Below are positions 41,028 to 50,267 of a stretch of 64,000 bases of DNA, in pieces. This stretch comes from JAGXQV01 sp964527565 (GTDB lineage: Bacteria > Pseudomonadota > Gammaproteobacteria > Burkholderiales > Sulfuricellaceae). The stretch lies in NCBI GenBank assembly GCA_964527565.1, contig CAZGOY010000010.1:1-64000 (forward strand), written 5' to 3'. Each line of letters opens with the position of its first letter. The first letter of the stretch is position 1. The notes below the pieces were generated by a model. That model was not told the origin of the DNA, did no database searches, and saw only the letters and a program-made list of their open reading frames with translations. Position numbers and translations under genes: made by a program.

Positions 41028-44000
41028 TGATGGCGCGCCTCGTCGAATTCGCCCTCACCCAGCGCCTGGTGACGCTGCTGTTGACGCTGCTGCTGGTCGG
41101 CGGTGGCGTGATAGCGTTCCAGCAATTGCCCATCGACGCCTTTCCCGACGTTTCCTCCACCCAGGTCAAGGTGATTCTGAAAGCCCCCGGCATGACGCCG
41201 GAGGAAGTGGAAGCGCGCATCACCGCCCCGGTCGAGGTCGAGTTGCTGGGTATCCCCCACAAGAAAATCGTGCGTTCGCTGTCCAAGTACGCGCTCACCG
41301 ATATCACCCTGGATTTCGAGGAAGGCACCGACATCTACTGGGCACGCAACCAGGTGGCGGAACGCCTGGCCGGCGTGATGAAGGACCTGCCGGACGGCGT
41401 TTCCGGGGGACTCGCACCGATCACCACGCCACTCGGCGAAATGCTGATGTTCACCATCGAAGGCGGCGACCTCGACCTGATGGAACGGCGCAGCCTGCTC
41501 GACTGGGTGATCCGCCCGCAACTGCGCACCCTGCCCGGCGTGGCCGACGTCAATGTGCTGGGCGGGCTGGTGCGCAGCTTCGAGGTGGTGCCTGACAACG
41601 CCGCGCTCAACGCGCGCGGCATTTCGCTCGCCCGCTTGCAGCAGGCCCTGGAAAGCAACAACCGCAACGACGGCGCCGGACGCATCAAGGACGGCGAGGA
41701 GGTGCTGGTGGTGCGCGTGGAAGGCAACGTGAAAACGCTGGACGACCTGCGCGCGATTGTCCTGTCCGCCGGGCGCGACGGCCAGCTGGTGCGGATCGGC
41801 GACGTGGCCGAAGTGCGGCTCGGCCATTTGAGCCGCTACGGCGCGGTGACCAAGGACGGCCAGGGCGAAGCGGTGCAGGGCCTGGTGCTGGGCTTGCGCG
41901 GCGCCAATGCGCAACAGGTGGTGGACGGCGTGAAAACGCGCCTCGCCGAAATCGCCCCCAGCCTGCCGCCGGGAGTGAAAACGGAAATTTTTTACGATCG
42001 CGGCGCGTTGGTGGAACGCGCCGTCGGTACGGTGGCCAAGGCCCTGCTGGAAGCCATCGTGCTGGTGGTGATCCTGCTGGTGCTGTTCCTCGGCAACCTG
42101 CGCGCCGCGCTGGTGGTGGCCCTGACCCTGCCGCTGGCGGCGCTGATCACCTTCATGCTGATGCGCCAGTTTGGCCTGTCTGCCAACCTGATGAGCCTGG
42201 GCGGATTGGCCATCGCCATCGGCATGCTGGTCGACGCGGCGGTGGTGGTGGTGGAAAATACCGTCTCGCACCTCGCCCACGACGGCAAGGAAGGCCGGCT
42301 GCCACACCTGCACGTGGTCTATCGCTCGGTGCGCGAGGTGGTCACACCCGTCACCTCCGGCATCATCATCATCATCGTGGTGTTTCTGCCGCTGCTCACC
42401 CTGCAAGGGCTGGAGGGCAAACTGTTCATCCCGGTGGCGCTGACCATTGTCTTTGCCCTGACCGGCTCGCTGCTCCTGTCGCTGACCATCATCCCGGTGC
42501 TCGCTTCCTGGCTGCTGAAACCCGGCGCGCACGGCGACCCCTGGCTGGTGCGCAAGCTACAAGCGATTTACGAGCCCACGCTGCGTTTTGCCCTGGCACG
42601 CCCGAAACGCATCGCCAGCGGGGCGGCGCTGGCGCTGGCCGTGACGGCGGCGGTATATCCGTTGATCGGCAAGACCTTCATGCCCACCATGGACGAAGGC
42701 GACATCCTCATCGGCATCGAGAAGCTGCCGTCGATCAACCTCAAGCAAAGCGTGGATCTCGACCTCAAACTCCAGCAGGCGATCATGGCGCGCGTACCGG
42801 AAGTGAAAGGCATCGTCGCCCGCGTCGGGGCCGACGAACTGGGGCTGGACCCCATGGGCTTCAACCAGACCGATACCTTCCTGGTGCTGAAACCGCGTGC
42901 CGAATGGCGCAATCCGGACAAGGCCTGGCTCACCGACCGCCTGCGTGAAGTGCTCAAGGACTTTCCCGGCGTGGCCTACAGCTTCACCCAACCCATCGAG
43001 ATGCGGGTATCGGAAATGATCATCGGTGTGCGCGGCGACGTAGCGGTGAAGCTCTACGGCCCCGACCTGGCAACCCTCAACCAGTTGGTGGAAAAGGCCG
43101 AAAACGCGTTGAAATCGGTGCCAGGCGCGGAGGATGTGTACCGCGTGCAAAGCGAGGGACTGCAATACTTCAGGGTGGAAATCGACCGCCTGGCCGCCGG
43201 GCGCATGGGCCTGGATATCGACAGCATCGAGGCCGGGCTGCGCGCCCAACTGGAAGGCCAGACTGTCGGCACCGTGCTGGAAGGCGCGCGCCGCACCCCG
43301 GTGCTGTTGCGCGGACCGGACGACCTGCGCGCTACGCCGAGCCTGTTCAACGATTTGCGCCTGACCTTGCCCTCGGGCGAAAGCGTGCCGCTGTCGACCA
43401 TCGCCCAACTCAAACGCACCGAAGGCCCGGTAAAAATCGACCGTGAAAATGCGCAGCGCTACGTGGTGGTGCAAGCCAACGTGCGCGGGCGCGATCTGGT
43501 CGGCTTCGTCGAGGATGCCAGGGTAGCGGTGGCGCAGGCCGCCCCTCTGCCCGCCGGATACTCGGTCACCTGGGGCGGCCAGTTCGAAAACCAGCAACGC
43601 GCGGCGGCGCGCCTGGCGGTGGTGGTGCCCATTGCGCTGGGACTGATCTTTCTGCTGCTGTTCACCACTTTCGGTTCGCTGCGCCAGGCGGTGCTGGTGT
43701 TTGCCAACATTCCCTTCGCCATGATCGGCGGAGTGCTGGCACTGGCGGCTTCCGGCGAATATCTGTCGGTGCCGGCCTCGGTGGGCTTCATCGCCCTGCT
43801 CGGCATCGCCGTGTTGAACGGCGTGGTGATGCTGAGCTATTTCAACCAGTTGCTGGCACAAGGCATGCGTCTTGAAGAGGTGGTGATCGAGGGTGCCAAG
43901 CGGCGTCTGCGTCCGGTGATGATGACCGCCAGCATCACCGCCTTCGGTCTGATTCCCCTGCTGTTTGCCAGCGGGCCGGGCTCGGAAATCCAGAAGCCGC

Positions 44001-44107
44001 TGGCCATCGTGGTGATCGGCGGCCTGATTAGCTCGACGCTGCTGACCCTGGTAATCCTGCCGCTGATGTACGCGCGCTTTTGCGTGAAGGGAAGGAAGAA
44101 AACATGA
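41024..44107 (+). CDS. heavy-metal RND efflux pump (CusA/CzcA family)
   Basis: 1027 residues with the RND plan of 12 helices and two large periplasmic loops. HME-family marks: PDVSSTQVKVILKAPGM at the N-terminal side, GKTFMPTMDEGDILIGIEKLP in the second half, and TM4 reading AIGMLVDAAVVVVEN. The TM4 form, with 'AIGMLVDAA' rather than 'DFGxxVDGA', is closer to the Cu/Ag (HME4-like) branch than to the Zn/Co/Cd branch, but the metal is not certain. With copA-copZ at 51689-54309 a role in copper handling is plausible. Confidence 0.92.
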   Translation: MMMARLVEFALTQRLVTLLLTLLLVGGGVIAFQQLPIDAFPDVSSTQVKVILKAPGMTPEEVEARITAPVEVELLGIPHKKIVRSLSKYALTDITLDFEEGTDIYWARNQVAERLAGVMKDLPDGVSGGLAPITTPLGEMLMFTIEGGDLDLMERRSLLDWVIRPQLRTLPGVADVNVLGGLVRSFEVVPDNAALNARGISLARLQQALESNNRNDGAGRIKDGEEVLVVRVEGNVKTLDDLRAIVLSAGRDGQLVRIGDVAEVRLGHLSRYGAVTKDGQGEAVQGLVLGLRGANAQQVVDGVKTRLAEIAPSLPPGVKTEIFYDRGALVERAVGTVAKALLEAIVLVVILLVLFLGNLRAALVVALTLPLAALITFMLMRQFGLSANLMSLGGLAIAIGMLVDAAVVVVENTVSHLAHDGKEGRLPHLHVVYRSVREVVTPVTSGIIIIIVVFLPLLTLQGLEGKLFIPVALTIVFALTGSLLLSLTIIPVLASWLLKPGAHGDPWLVRKLQAIYEPTLRFALARPKRIASGAALALAVTAAVYPLIGKTFMPTMDEGDILIGIEKLPSINLKQSVDLDLKLQQAIMARVPEVKGIVARVGADELGLDPMGFNQTDTFLVLKPRAEWRNPDKAWLTDRLREVLKDFPGVAYSFTQPIEMRVSEMIIGVRGDVAVKLYGPDLATLNQLVEKAENALKSVPGAEDVYRVQSEGLQYFRVEIDRLAAGRMGLDIDSIEAGLRAQLEGQTVGTVLEGARRTPVLLRGPDDLRATPSLFNDLRLTLPSGESVPLSTIAQLKRTEGPVKIDRENAQRYVVVQANVRGRDLVGFVEDARVAVAQAAPLPAGYSVTWGGQFENQQRAAARLAVVVPIALGLIFLLLFTTFGSLRQAVLVFANIPFAMIGGVLALAASGEYLSVPASVGFIALLGIAVLNGVVMLSYFNQLLAQGMRLEEVVIEGAKRRLRPVMMTASITAFGLIPLLFASGPGSEIQKPLAIVVIGGLISSTLLTLVILPLMYARFCVKGRKKT

Positions 44108-44415
44108 AACCGGCGAATTGTTGTCTGACCGTGGTATTTCCGGCGGCGCTGGAGGAACCGATCATCGGCCACCTGCTCGAACATCCTGAGCTGGCGAGCG
44201 GATTCACCACGGTGGAAGTGGAAGGTCACGGCCAGGGTTCCGTGTACCATAGCGCCAACGAGCAGGTACGCGGTCGCGCGCGGCTCACCAAGGTGGAAAT
44301 CGTGATGAATGAAGAAGATGCGCGCATGCTGGTGGCGCACCTGAAGGAATCCCTGCCAAGCCGCGAAGTGGCTTACTGGATTGCCCCCATATTTGAATTC
44401 GGGAGGTTTGCATGA
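44104..44415 (+). CDS. DUF3240 family protein
   Basis: 103 residues, ferredoxin-like (PII-like) alpha/beta fold expected, no signal peptide. The pattern CCLTVVFPAALEEPIIGHLLEHP...GFTTVEVEGHGQG...VKVEIVM and a final 'IFEFGRF' is that of DUF3240, which is regularly encoded with RND metal pumps. It overlaps both pump and channel genes by four bases, so it is co-translated with them. The resemblance to PII/CutA-like trimers suggests a cytosolic regulator or metal sensor, not proven. Confidence 0.85.
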   Translation: MKPANCCLTVVFPAALEEPIIGHLLEHPELASGFTTVEVEGHGQGSVYHSANEQVRGRARLTKVEIVMNEEDARMLVAHLKESLPSREVAYWIAPIFEFGRFA

Positions 44416-45656
44416 GAAACATCGGACTGGCTTTTCTGCTTATCGGGCTGGGCAATCCCGCGCACGCGACACCAACCTGGGATCACCCCGGTCTGCCGCC
44501 TGCCGTTCAGGTGCAGGCTGCCTTGCTGCAACACCCGGCCATATTGGGGGCACGCGCCGGGGTGCGCGCCGGAGAGGCCGCGCGCGCACGGCTGCAAGCC
44601 GGAGAATACGAAACCAGCCTGCAACTGGGCGCAAAAAAACTCGACGACAACGGGCAACGTTACAACGAGTGGCAAGTCGGCCTGGAACGTGCCCTGCGCC
44701 TGCCGGGCAAGGCGGAAATCGACCGGCGTCTGGGAGAGACAGGCCTCGCGCAAGCCGTCACCCTGCACGGCGACGCCATCCACGAAACCAGCCGCGCGCT
44801 GCTCAAGGCCTGGTTTGCCTGGGGGCGCGAAAACGCCGTGGCGCGCCAGTGGCGCGAACAGGTGGAAACGCTGAAGGAACAGCTCGCCCTCGTCGAAAAG
44901 CGGGTACGTGCGGGTGATGCGCCCCGGCTGGAGGCGGGGCTGGCCGAAGCGGCGCTGGCCAGCGCGGAAAGCGCCCGGCATCAGGCGGACTTGCGCGAAC
45001 GCATGGCGGCCAACGAACTGACGCAAGGTTTCGGCGGCATCACCCTGCCAACCGGTCTGCCGCTCATCGAACCCGTCGCGCTAGAGCGTGAAGCCGATTA
45101 CTGGCGCAATGAAATCCTGGTGCACAGCCACGAACTGGCCGTCGCACGCATCGAGGCGCAACTCGCCCGCACCGGGGCCGAACGCGCCGAAGCCGAACGC
45201 ACCCCCGACCCGGCGTTGGGGCTCAATGCCGGGTCGGGGAAAAGCGGCAACGAACGCACTCTCGGCGTCAGCATTTCCATCCCCTTTTCCGGCGCGGCGC
45301 GCTCGGCGCGCGCCGCAGAATCCCTGGCGCGCTCTGAAGCGGCGGCACAACGCGAGGCGGCAGCGCTGCAAAAAATCCGCCGCGAGGCGGACAACGCCAT
45401 CGCCGCCGCCCAATCCGCCTGGCGCGTGTGGGAAAGCGCCGCCCTGGCCGCCGCCAGGATGCGCGCCAACGCCGAACTGATGGCTCGCGCCTACGCGCTG
45501 GGCGAGATGGCTTTATCGGAAGTGCTCACCGCCCGCCGCCTGTCCCAGGAAACCGCCCTCGCCGCTACCCTGGCACGCCTGGAAGCCGCAGAAAGCCGCT
45601 ACCGCCTGCTGCTCGACGCGCACCAGCTGTGGCCGCTGGACGACCACGCTCACTGA
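44412..45656 (+). CDS. TolC/CusC-family outer-membrane channel protein
   Basis: 414 residues with a signal peptide (ending AHA-TP). The two long coiled-coil repeats of outer-membrane efflux proteins are visible: AGVRAGEAARARLQAGEYE...GLERALRLPGK and later EAERTPDPALGLNAG...ISIPFSGAARSARAAESLARSEAAAQREAAAL. It ends SRYRLLLDAHQLWPL. Slightly shorter than TolC (about 470) but normal for CzcC-type members. Last gene of the operon. Confidence 0.88.
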   Translation: MRNIGLAFLLIGLGNPAHATPTWDHPGLPPAVQVQAALLQHPAILGARAGVRAGEAARARLQAGEYETSLQLGAKKLDDNGQRYNEWQVGLERALRLPGKAEIDRRLGETGLAQAVTLHGDAIHETSRALLKAWFAWGRENAVARQWREQVETLKEQLALVEKRVRAGDAPRLEAGLAEAALASAESARHQADLRERMAANELTQGFGGITLPTGLPLIEPVALEREADYWRNEILVHSHELAVARIEAQLARTGAERAEAERTPDPALGLNAGSGKSGNERTLGVSISIPFSGAARSARAAESLARSEAAAQREAAALQKIRREADNAIAAAQSAWRVWESAALAAARMRANAELMARAYALGEMALSEVLTARRLSQETALAATLARLEAAESRYRLLLDAHQLWPLDDHAH

Positions 45657-45966
45657 GCGCCGATGAACGCGAACGCTGCTATCCCGAAGATTTCATAAAT
45701 TTTGACAAACCCTGTGGGAGCGGCCTCTTGTGCCCAAGCCGACAGGCTGTCGGGTATGGCCGCGAGATTTTGACTTTTTCTCATCCGAACCAAAGAACTC
45801 GCGGGCAAGCCCGCTCCCACAGTGTCTGGTGGTTTACCACGAAACATATGGGCTATGACAAAACTCTTCTATTCCCCATGCTGATGGTGATACAGTGCCA
45901 CAGGCGCGCGCTTTGCCGGAAAAGCCGGGGCGTGCCCTTATCGCATATAAACTAAGGAGATCGATC
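45657..45966. other. gene-free interval with a REP-like inverted repeat
   Basis: No convincing gene in these 310 bases. A perfect 12-base inverted pair, CTGTGGGAGCGG at 45712-45723 and CCGCTCCCACAG at 45811-45822, encloses a smaller palindrome (gacaggctgtc). The element resembles REP sequences and shares the 'tttcat(a/g)aat...aaccctgtgggag' start with the interval at 51560-51640. The rest is the upstream region of the rhodanese gene, with aaggag at its ribosome site. Confidence 0.7.
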
Positions 45967-46374
45967 ATGTATCGTGCACTAGCTGTGTTTGCCTCATGCT
46001 TTCTGTTTTTCCAGAGCGTTCACGCCGCAGAAGAAGCCCCCGCAACGGTAGCCGGATCTAAATTGGTTAATGCCGCCGAAGCCAAGGCGCTCTATGACAA
46101 GAAAGCCCTGTTCGTGGATGCCCGCAACAACAGCGACTGGGAAGGCGGACGGGTCGCCGGCGCGGTTCACCTCGAACTGAAAGCCGGCCTTACCAAGGAA
46201 AGCCTGGCCAAGCACGCCAAGCCGGGCGACCCCATCGTCTTCTATTGCAACGGCGTGAAGTGCATGGTCAGCGCCAATGCCATCGAGAAGGTCAAACCCT
46301 GGGGCTACACGAACCTGTACTATCTGCGCGATGGTTTCCCTGCCTGGAAGGCCGCGAAGTATCCGGTCGAGTAA
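45967..46374 (+). CDS. exported rhodanese-domain protein
   Basis: 135 residues with a signal peptide (MYRALAVFASCFLFFQSVHA). Single rhodanese domain with the substrate-loop Cys in FYCNGVKCMVSANA; the loop C-N-G-V-K-C has the catalytic Cys first. FVDARNNSDWEGGRVAGAVHL is the usual 'D.R...ey..GHi.GA' strand. It would transfer sulfane sulfur in the periplasm, which fits a sulfur-metabolising host. Single gene, 31 bases before the chemoreceptor gene. Confidence 0.9.
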   Translation: MYRALAVFASCFLFFQSVHAAEEAPATVAGSKLVNAAEAKALYDKKALFVDARNNSDWEGGRVAGAVHLELKAGLTKESLAKHAKPGDPIVFYCNGVKCMVSANAIEKVKPWGYTNLYYLRDGFPAWKAAKYPVE

Positions 46375-46405
46375 AACCTGAAGGCTATTCCGGAAAGGAT
46401 TTCCA

Positions 46406-48280
46406 ATGCTGAAGACGCGAATTCTTGGCGTTGTTGTGCTGGTGATTCTGATCATCGTGACCATCCTCGGGGGGGCCACGTTTGTTCTCATGGGCAATGC
46501 CGAGGATTTGTATCGACAGTCCTCGCGCGAGGGAACGCGCAATCTCCTCAACAAGGTCATCGACAATGCGATGGACAATATGGAGGCCAGTGCGACCACC
46601 CTCACGCGTAACAGCGAAGCGATGATGGCCCTGCAGGAGAAGAATCCTGAAGACGCCAAAAGTGCCAGCGTCGGTACGTTCAACCGCTTGAGTAGCGGTG
46701 GCGTCATCAGCGCCCTGCGTATTTTCGATACGCAGGGCGCCCCTTTCGTCGCGCACGGTGTGGCGGCTCAATCGGCAGCAGATCGCAGCGCGCTGGTTGA
46801 CGCCGTGATCAAGACCAGCCAGTCGGCACGCGGTCTGGAGCGTACCTCCCAGGGCACGCCCGTGGCCCGCCACGTCATTCCGCTGGTCCAGCGCGGCGAC
46901 CTGATCGGCGTCGCCGTATTCGAGAAAACCTTTGGTTCGCTTCTGGCTGAAGTCGCCAAGACGAGCAAATCAGCAACCGCCTTGATGACCCTTGAACACG
47001 CCGTCATCGAAGCGACCGACCCGCCCTTGTTTGCCAACCTGTCCGGCGCCGTGCAGCGCGACACGACAGGTTACGTCAAAGTACGGCATGGAGAAGCCCA
47101 TCTCAGCGTGTCGTCGATCATGCTGCACGACAACGATGCCAAACCGCTGGGAATTTTCGTTCTCGCCAAGGACAACACCAAGGCTTACGCCAGGGATACG
47201 CGCATCACCCTGCTGGCCATCGCCATTTCGCTCACGGTTTTCCTGCTGTGCGTCGGGTTCCTCTGGCATTACATCCGCAACGCCTTCAGGCCGCTCGACC
47301 GCATGGTCGAGGTGATGAAGCGCGTTCAAAGCAACGGGGATTTTTCGGAACGTGTCCCCATTCACAACCTGCAAGACGAAGTCGGCATCGCCAGCACATC
47401 ATTTAACGAACTGCTCGCACGGATTGCCGAGATTATTCTCGCAATCCAGCAATCGACCGAGTCCATTGCCGATGCCGCACAGAAAATGGCGAATTCGGGG
47501 GCCAAGCTTACCCAGGGTTCGGCAGCGCAATCCGTCGCTGCAGGCGAGGTGGCAAGCACCATGGAAGAAACCGCCACCAGCATTTCAGAGACCGCCAGCA
47601 ATGCCAAATCGGCCAACGAAGTTGCCCAGCAAGCTCAGTACGGTATCGAACGCTCGCTGGCAGCAATGCGCGAAGCACTCACCAATGTGGAGAGTGTCGC
47701 CAAGCTGATTCGCAATGCCAGCGACAACGTGGGCCAACTCGACGACAGCTCCAAGAAGATCGGCGGAATCGTCCAGGTCATCAAGGAGATCGCCGACCAG
47801 ACCAATCTTCTGGCGCTCAATGCCGCCATTGAAGCCGCGCGCGCTGGCGAACAGGGGCGAGGCTTCGCTGTCGTCGCCGACGAGGTGAGAAAGCTCGCCG
47901 AAGGCACCACGAAGGCAACCAATGAAATCGCCGGCCTGATCGGCGGCATCCAGTCCCAGATCAATGCCGCAGTAATGGAAATGCGTGACGCCAATACCGA
48001 GTCAGGCCGTGGCCTGGAACTGGTTGGACAAACGGAGGCGATACTGCGTGCCGTCGGCAACGAATCGGCCAGCGCCGCAGCCAACATGCGCGCCATTGCC
48101 GATGCCGTGCAAGAGCAGGACATGGCCGTGCATCAGGTTGCCGAACGCATCGAGTACATTGCCCGCATCACGGAAGAAAACGGTAGCGTGGCCAGATCCA
48201 CTGCGGATACCGCAGCACACTTGGACGAACTCGCCAGCCGCCTGCGTTCCTCGGTATCGGGATTAAAGACCGTCGCCTGA
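46406..48280 (+). CDS. methyl-accepting chemotaxis protein
   Basis: 624 residues. Helix 1 (about 5-28), a periplasmic sensor of about 240 residues resembling a Cache fold (LNKVIDNAMDNMEASATTLTRN, FDTQGAPFVAHG), helix 2 (about 270-290), HAMP, then a methylation region and the invariant hairpin tip IADQTNLLALNAAIEAARAGEQ...VVADEVRKLAE. No C-terminal pentapeptide for CheR/CheB tethering. Ligand unknown. Adjacent rhodanese may share the promoter. Confidence 0.95.
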   Translation: MLKTRILGVVVLVILIIVTILGGATFVLMGNAEDLYRQSSREGTRNLLNKVIDNAMDNMEASATTLTRNSEAMMALQEKNPEDAKSASVGTFNRLSSGGVISALRIFDTQGAPFVAHGVAAQSAADRSALVDAVIKTSQSARGLERTSQGTPVARHVIPLVQRGDLIGVAVFEKTFGSLLAEVAKTSKSATALMTLEHAVIEATDPPLFANLSGAVQRDTTGYVKVRHGEAHLSVSSIMLHDNDAKPLGIFVLAKDNTKAYARDTRITLLAIAISLTVFLLCVGFLWHYIRNAFRPLDRMVEVMKRVQSNGDFSERVPIHNLQDEVGIASTSFNELLARIAEIILAIQQSTESIADAAQKMANSGAKLTQGSAAQSVAAGEVASTMEETATSISETASNAKSANEVAQQAQYGIERSLAAMREALTNVESVAKLIRNASDNVGQLDDSSKKIGGIVQVIKEIADQTNLLALNAAIEAARAGEQGRGFAVVADEVRKLAEGTTKATNEIAGLIGGIQSQINAAVMEMRDANTESGRGLELVGQTEAILRAVGNESASAAANMRAIADAVQEQDMAVHQVAERIEYIARITEENGSVARSTADTAAHLDELASRLRSSVSGLKTVA

Positions 48281-48387
48281 GGAACAATGGAATTGGGATG
48301 CCAGGATACTCGTCAAGCAGACGCCTATCGTCGGACTTAACCGAAAAGGACGGTCCCGGCAGGAAGCTTGGTACCCGTTTGCGCGGC

Positions 48388-48714
48388 ATGCGCTATTCCC
48401 TGCTCCTGCTGGCGTTCGTGATTTCGCCGCTGGCGGCACAGACCAGCAGCCGTCAATTGCGTGAATTTGGCGGCGAGGCGGAGGCTTTCAACCGCAACGA
48501 TCCATTCGCCAACAGTTTTCGTGCCGGCTATTACAGCGGTTACCTGAACGGAGTGCTCGACACCCTGCAAGGGCGCAGCGTCTGTTTTAACGAATGCCGT
48601 TGTGAGCTGGACAAGTTGGTCGCCGCCTATCTGCTGGAACATCCGGAGATTGCCGAGCGTCCGGTAGCCGGTTGGTTGCCCTCGCTGCTGGAAAAGCATT
48701 ATCCCTGCAAGTAA
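48388..48714 (+). CDS. exported Rap1a/Tai-like small protein
   Basis: 108 residues from ATG 48388; a longer frame from 48298 adds an unlikely 30 residues before the signal peptide (MRYSLLLLAFVISPLAA). The body, FRAGYYSGYLNGVLDTLQGRSVCFNE then LDKLVAAYLLEHPEIAERPV and a final HYPCK, follows the 'GYi.Gv.d.l...C.P.......v..yL..hPe' pattern of Rap1a/Tai immunity-like proteins. No toxin or secretion gene is adjacent, so immunity is not implied. Confidence 0.6.
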   Translation: MRYSLLLLAFVISPLAAQTSSRQLREFGGEAEAFNRNDPFANSFRAGYYSGYLNGVLDTLQGRSVCFNECRCELDKLVAAYLLEHPEIAERPVAGWLPSLLEKHYPCK

Positions 48715-48807
48715 GTGTGCGGGCCAAAGACGAGCCGACCAAGCGGAAAGTTCTGGCCGCCCCCTTGGCGCATCTGGAAGCCGCCGGAAACTGCCTGGGA
48801 GTCATCC

Positions 48808-49245
48808 TCAGTGGATATTGGCGTTGGCCCAGCGCACGATGTCAGGCGCGCTCATGGCGCCGGCCTGGCGCGCGATTTCATGGCCATTTCGGAACAGCGC
48901 CAGGGTGGGGATGCTGCGGATGCCGAACTGGGCGGCCAGGGTCTGCTCCGCTTCGGTATCGACCTTGGCAAGGCGGAAGTGGGGCTCCAGCATGCCTGCC
49001 GCCTGGGCGAACTGGGGCGCCATCATCTTGCAGGGGCCGCACCACGGCGCCCAGAAATCCACCAGCAGGGGAATGTCGTTGCGTCCGGCGTGCTTGGCGA
49101 AAGTGGCGGCGCCAAGCTCCAGCGGGTGACCGTCGAACAGGGTGCGGTGGCATTGTCCGCAATTGGGCTTTTGTCCGAGGCGGGCGGCGGGTACGCGGTT
49201 GACGGCGTGGCAGTGCGGGCAGACGAGATGCAGCAATTCGCTCAT
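48808..49245 (-). CDS. trxC: thioredoxin 2 (TrxC)
   Basis: 145 residues. An N-terminal zinc ribbon (CPHCHAVNRVPAARLGQKPN followed by CGQCH) precedes a thioredoxin domain with the active site WCGPC in FWAPWCGPCKMMAP and the cis-Pro in SIPTLALF. Zinc release under oxidative stress activates TrxC in E. coli. Cytosolic; a likely substrate of the TrxB encoded at 1728-2681. Single gene with ggagcctgccatg-type start region. Confidence 0.95.
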   Translation of the reverse strand: MSELLHLVCPHCHAVNRVPAARLGQKPNCGQCHRTLFDGHPLELGAATFAKHAGRNDIPLLVDFWAPWCGPCKMMAPQFAQAAGMLEPHFRLAKVDTEAEQTLAAQFGIRSIPTLALFRNGHEIARQAGAMSAPDIVRWANANIH

Positions 49246-49327
49246 GGCAGGCTCCTGAGTTTGGTATGACGGGAGGTATATGGGGGCGGCGCTGCGCAGA
49301 TCAACCTTGGCCCGCTCTTGCCGCCGC

Positions 49328-50092
49328 CTATGCCGCCGGTGCGGCGAGCCAGCTTTTCAGCAAATCCACCGTCACCCAGCCGCTTTCCCGCGCTGCGCCC
49401 GCCAGGGGTTTGAACGGTCGGCCCGGTTCGCCGAGGTCGCTCAATATCGCCAGGGCGCCGGAAAAATCTTCATGGTGATTGTAGTCGCCGACCGTCACCA
49501 CGGTTTTCAGCCCCGCTGCCAGGCTGGATTTGAGGCCATTGCCGGAATCCTCGAAGGCCAGGCATTGGTCCGCCGCCAGCCCCAGTTTGTCGAGCGCCCA
49601 CAGGTAGATGTCGGGTGCCGGTTTTTTTGCCGGGACGATGTCACCGGCGGCGATGACAGTGAACCAGCTCTCGGCGTCGGGCGCCAAGCTGTGGCGCAGC
49701 AGGGTGGTGACGTTGTCGGGCGTGGTGGTGGTGGCGATGGCGAGTGTCAGCCCGGCATCGCGTGCCTCGCGCAACAGGCGCGCCACGCCGGGGCGCAGGG
49801 GGATGCCGCCGCCTTCCAGCAGCTTGACGTAATGGCGCGTCTTGGCCTGGTGCAGAGCGCGCACCAGGTCGTCGAAATCCGCCGACTTCTCGTAATCCGG
49901 CAGAAAGTCCTCGACGAAAAAGCGGATGCGTTCCTTGCCGCCGGTGACCGCCAGCAGTTTGCCGTAGAGTTCGACATCCCAGTCCCAGTCCAGCCCGAAT
50001 TCGCGGAATGCCGCGTTGAAAGCCACGCGATGGCCGTCGCGCTCGGTTTCCGCCAATGTGCCGTCTACATCGAAAATCAACGCTTTGAGCAT
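49328..50092 (-). CDS. HAD-family phosphatase, CbbY-like
   Basis: 254 residues from ATG 50092 (ribosome site caggagtg); a longer frame from 50281 is rejected because the family begins MLKALIFDVDGTLAETERDG. HAD motifs: nucleophile D in FDVDGT, T in AIATTTTPDN, K in PAKKPAPDIY and D in FEDSGNG. The pattern LAETERDGHRVAFN is typical of CbbY, which removes xylulose-1,5-bisphosphate, an inhibitor of Rubisco. Rubisco genes are not in this window, so the symbol is withheld. Confidence 0.85.
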   Translation of the reverse strand: MLKALIFDVDGTLAETERDGHRVAFNAAFREFGLDWDWDVELYGKLLAVTGGKERIRFFVEDFLPDYEKSADFDDLVRALHQAKTRHYVKLLEGGGIPLRPGVARLLREARDAGLTLAIATTTTPDNVTTLLRHSLAPDAESWFTVIAAGDIVPAKKPAPDIYLWALDKLGLAADQCLAFEDSGNGLKSSLAAGLKTVVTVGDYNHHEDFSGALAILSDLGEPGRPFKPLAGAARESGWVTVDLLKSWLAAPAA

Positions 50093-50267
50093 TTGTTCAC
50101 TCCTGAAATTGGTATGTCGCCGGTTTCCTGCTTTCCGCAGGCAAACGGCGGTCATGCTACCAGTTTTTTTCCGCGCTGGAAGCGGGCACTTGCCGGAGGG
50201 GGCGTAGGGGCGGTTGTGATAACATCGCAGCCGTCGCACAACGTCGAATTCTCTGCTTGAAATCATC

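Noticed and set aside
40766..42532. A 588-codon minus-strand frame opposite the RND pump
   Set aside because: Its product is made of His/Gln/Asp-rich runs typical of antisense reading of hydrophobic helices; the pump gene is certain.
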